Source of the DNA: Nitrospirae bacterium RBG_13_39_12
Lineage (GTDB): Bacteria; Nitrospirota; Thermodesulfovibrionia; Thermodesulfovibrionales; SM23-35
Reading direction: 5' to 3'
Assembly (NCBI GenBank): GCA_001805125.1
Contig: MHEF01000108.1
Coordinates: 24,796 to 40,778 of the forward strand
Length of the DNA stretch: 15,983 bases
Shown in pieces: positions 13,912 through 15,983 of this stretch (position 1 is its first letter; each line of letters opens with the position of its first letter). The position numbers and the translations under genes were made by a program. The notes below the pieces were generated by a model, which was given only the letters and a program-made list of their open reading frames with translations, had not been told where the DNA came from and did no database searches.

Positions 13912-14297
13912 GTTTTAAAAAGATGATAAGCTGAGGTTCAACTTATGTTTAATGTCTCAGGAATCTGAAGAATTGCATAATCTGCCGGTGTTTCACATTT
14001 TACAAAGAAGTTTTAACCACATAGCTTCCAACATTTTTAGAATATTTAACCTAAAAATTTCAAATTACGGTATGCATATGTGTAGAAAAAGCTCTTGAGC
14101 AGCACCTTTGTAAGCGGTTTAATGACTAAGATAACGTACGCGTTTTCATTCATATCGTTTAAATAAACATGCATGCGCAAATTCTGCATTCAAGAGATTT
14201 TGTCGCCCCGGCGACTCGCTGAGGAGAGATGCATATGTGCTTACCAGCTTTAAAATCTAAATGCATTTTTCGGATTAATGTGAACCGGGACTCAGTT
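13912..14297. other. intergenic region with GC palindrome and 11-bp direct repeats
   Basis: 386 bp without a supported gene. A weak hairpin at 13926-13946 (ATAAG...CTTAT) may end the plus-strand operon. ATGCATATGTG occurs at 14072-14082 and 14229-14239. CTCTTGA (14092-14098) is inverted as TCAAGAG (14190-14196). A GC-rich palindrome GTCGCCCCGGCGAC sits at ~14202-14215 in otherwise AT-rich DNA. The segment between the direct repeats may be a small mobile or relic element. Confidence 0.4.
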
Positions 14298-14825
14298 TTA
14301 ATGAAATAATTCTTTTACTTTTTTGAGACGTAATGCCACAGCGGCTGTACCAGGAATAGCTGCAATCGCCAAGGTTATAAACAGACCTACAAACACTCCA
14401 GAAAAGCTTACGAAGGCAGGAGAATCTTGCTGTGGGGCGCTTATCCAAAATGACATGAACAAGATTCCCTTAATACATGCAATTACCATTGCTGCCCATG
14501 AAAAAATTTCCAGAGAGGTTCTTGCCCAACTCTTCAATCTCAAAAAGAAAATACCTGTTATCAGAACAAAAGCAGCTATAACTACTAACAAAGATGAAAA
14601 AAACATCATATGCATCATCATGAAAAGCATGATACGGAACAGGACAGGCATTTTATCAGGCATTGGCTCCATATTATTAAAGTTAGCCTGATTAAAGAAT
14701 TTCTGGATTAGAGATGACTGGATAAGTCCTGAGAGGCCGCCAAGAATCATCAAAACGGCAAAGACAATAAATCCCCAGCCAATTAAAATTAGAAGTATGG
14801 GCTTTTTATCTGACGAGGTTTGCAA
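14298..14825 (-). CDS. hypothetical four-helix membrane protein
   Basis: 175 residues from a TTG at 14825, supported by AAAAGGGA about five bases upstream. Four hydrophobic helices lie at ~9-33, 65-95, 104-128 and 138-165. The second is strikingly Met-rich (FRIMLFMMMHMMFFSS), and the loop before it has MEPMPDKMP. A basic tail (RLKKVKELF) is probably cytoplasmic. The Met/His cluster in a membrane helix could suggest metal contact, but nothing proves it, and I recognise no family. The gene stands alone, with ~220 bp of AT-rich sequence upstream. Confidence 0.6.
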   Translation of the reverse strand: MQTSSDKKPILLILIGWGFIVFAVLMILGGLSGLIQSSLIQKFFNQANFNNMEPMPDKMPVLFRIMLFMMMHMMFFSSLLVVIAAFVLITGIFFLRLKSWARTSLEIFSWAAMVIACIKGILFMSFWISAPQQDSPAFVSFSGVFVGLFITLAIAAIPGTAAVALRLKKVKELFH

Positions 14826-15043
14826 AAAAGTCCCTTTTCTACTTCCAGCCCGGGTAGTCTTTCATCTTCCATATTCCTCTCGATTTTTAAACATTTGCAT
14901 TATCTTTTTTATCACTTTTCTTACTGGCCAATTTAGTTAAGTTTAGCACATATTAAAATTTTATCTTTTATTCTTTTGAACTTTTAACAAAAACCGGTTA
15001 TGCAATCGGGAATCTCGATCGATGCTGTCACAGGGGTGCATTA

Positions 15044-15337
15044 TTGGGGAAAGTACATCTCTGGGGAACAGTCCAGAAACACCAATTCGGATATAGAGCC
15101 CAGTTTGCTTATCCTGCCTCTCTAAATATGGGAATCTACTGCATGTGTAAGAAAATAGTGAATATCGGATCAGAACCTTTTGCAATTGGCTGGGCAGCTT
15201 ATCATTTCACTGAATCATTCTCTGTGAGTGGTTTCCTGTGCGAAGAATGCAATGGGAAATACTATCACATTGAGATCAGGTCCATTTATGATGAATTAGT
15301 ACAACTTACAAATCGATACGGTATTGAAATCGAATAA
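15044..15337 (+). CDS. small putative zinc-binding protein, possibly N-terminally truncated
   Basis: 97 residues from a TTG at 15044 with AGGGG (15032-15036) upstream. The segment KVHLWGTVQKHQFGYRAQFAYP matches a motif I recall from larger uncharacterised bacterial proteins (V.LWG.V..H..GYRA..AYP) that carry an extra Cys-containing N-terminal part. Here Cys33-X-Cys35 and Cys66-X2-Cys69 could form one zinc site. The reading frame stays open upstream to a stop at 14954, but without an ATG or GTG and without clearly conserved sequence. I therefore suspect a fragment of a longer ancestral gene. Function unknown. Confidence 0.5.
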   Translation: MGKVHLWGTVQKHQFGYRAQFAYPASLNMGIYCMCKKIVNIGSEPFAIGWAAYHFTESFSVSGFLCEECNGKYYHIEIRSIYDELVQLTNRYGIEIE

Positions 15338-15479
15338 TCCTCTCTCAATCCCTTCTTTTATTACTGATCCTTTCAATACTGATCTTACACTCAATTCTTA
15401 TAGTCAATCTTCCTGAAAATGTTTCAATAATGAATCGTAATAAGGACTATATCAAGATAAAAATATCGTACCCTTTTAT

Positions 15480-15983
15480 TCACACTGCTTTTCTTACAAT
15501 CATCTTCCTAATTTCCTCTGCAAAGAAAAGTAATAATGCAAACGGAATTAGTATAAGCCAAATATGAAATGAAATAGGATACGTCGCGAATAGTTCATTC
15601 CCTAACGGGTGATATACAATAAATACCTGTAATAATATCTCGAATCCTATACCTATAAATATTAACTTGTTTGTGAAAATCCCGATGCTAAAGAGAGACT
15701 CTTTGAAAGATCTGCATGCAAAGACATTAGCTATTTGAGTAACAATAATTGCTGTGAGGCAGGCTGTCGTAGCCTGAAGATAAAGGATATCTTTAGGAAG
15801 AGGCATCTGTCCCCACTGCCAGCCATTCATATTCAGTACATAGAAGAACCCGTACAATCCTGCAGCTGCTTCAATAGGCCCGAGGAAGAGATATGCTCTC
15901 TTCAACAGTGGGAGATTTAAAAGTTTCTCTTTGGGACTTCTCGGCGGAGATTTCATAATACCCGGAGAAGGCTTCTCAGCTCC
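15480..15983 (-). CDS. P-type cation-transporting ATPase, C-terminal part (5' end outside window)
   Basis: The frame runs in from the right edge, so the ATG at 15956 is internal. The nine codons before it (GAEKPSPGI) and KSPPRSPKEKLLNLPLL are the standard junction between the P-domain side and the C-terminal membrane bundle of Ca2+-type (SERCA/PMR1-like) ATPases. Several helices follow, including AIIVTQIANVFACRS and a last helix ending AEEIRKMIVRK, matching the Cation_ATPase_C domain. The catalytic DKTGT, A-domain and M4-M5 lie outside the window, so ion specificity cannot be judged; Ca2+ or Na+/K+-like transport is typical. It ends at 15480, with 142 bp to the convergent plus-strand gene. 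Confidence 0.85.
   Translation of the reverse strand, partial: GAEKPSPGIMKSPPRSPKEKLLNLPLLKRAYLFLGPIEAAAGLYGFFYVLNMNGWQWGQMPLPKDILYLQATTACLTAIIVTQIANVFACRSFKESLFSIGIFTNKLIFIGIGFEILLQVFIVYHPLGNELFATYPISFHIWLILIPFALLLFFAEEIRKMIVRKAV

Noticed and set aside
1..15983. tRNA, rRNA or CRISPR array
   Set aside because: No cloverleaf-like TTCGA context, rRNA-like conserved sequence or regularly spaced direct repeats were seen on either strand.

Overview
The window is AT-rich, gene-dense bacterial chromosome. It combines a multihaem c-type cytochrome, a small monohaem cytochrome, a System II cytochrome c maturation pair (ResB/CcsA), a CooT-type nickel protein and a B12-binding radical SAM enzyme. Together these point to an anaerobic or respiratory lineage such as Nitrospirota/Thermodesulfovibrionia or a deltaproteobacterial-type group. 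That placement is inference from gene content only. I see no rRNA, tRNA, CRISPR array, complete insertion sequence or phage module. The content looks chromosomal rather than acquired, although two families of small palindromic repeats are present.

Layout. Bases 1-525 (+) hold the 3' end of a DUF3842 gene and a cooT-like gene one base later. Bases 592-2792 (-) hold a small conserved unknown gene followed by a B12-binding radical SAM protein. A divergent intergenic region with a perfect palindrome and an 18-bp tandem duplication leads into 2967-4595 (+): a secreted cytochrome with seven CXXCH motifs and one atypical motif, then a monohaem cytochrome. Bases 4640-4805 hold a nested set of palindromic repeats. 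Bases 4821-8674 (-) read as one directional run: an L,D-transpeptidase, a cysteine synthase, a small four-helix membrane protein, a decayed small gene and a zinc-ribbon/membrane gene split by a one-base frameshift. A 60-bp double-hairpin repeat lies at the 5' end of the transpeptidase gene. Then come corA (-), a YkgJ-type Cys-cluster protein (+) with a clear terminator, and ccsA-resB (-). A trmO-like gene (+) is translationally linked to an unknown 196-residue protein. The right end has a four-helix membrane protein (-), a zinc-binding fragment (+) and the C-terminal part of a P-type cation ATPase (-) cut by the window edge.

How the genes fit together. CcsA and ResB would attach haem to exported cytochromes, so they probably serve the two cytochromes encoded 7-8 kb away. 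CooT suggests nickel-enzyme assembly, such as carbon monoxide dehydrogenase, outside the window. No single new multi-gene system is evident. The points most worth a second look are the frameshifted zinc-ribbon membrane gene, the transpeptidase leader that reaches back into a mobile repeat across an A7 run, the CX8CH motif in the cytochrome, and the repeat-within-repeat arrangement at 4643-4804.
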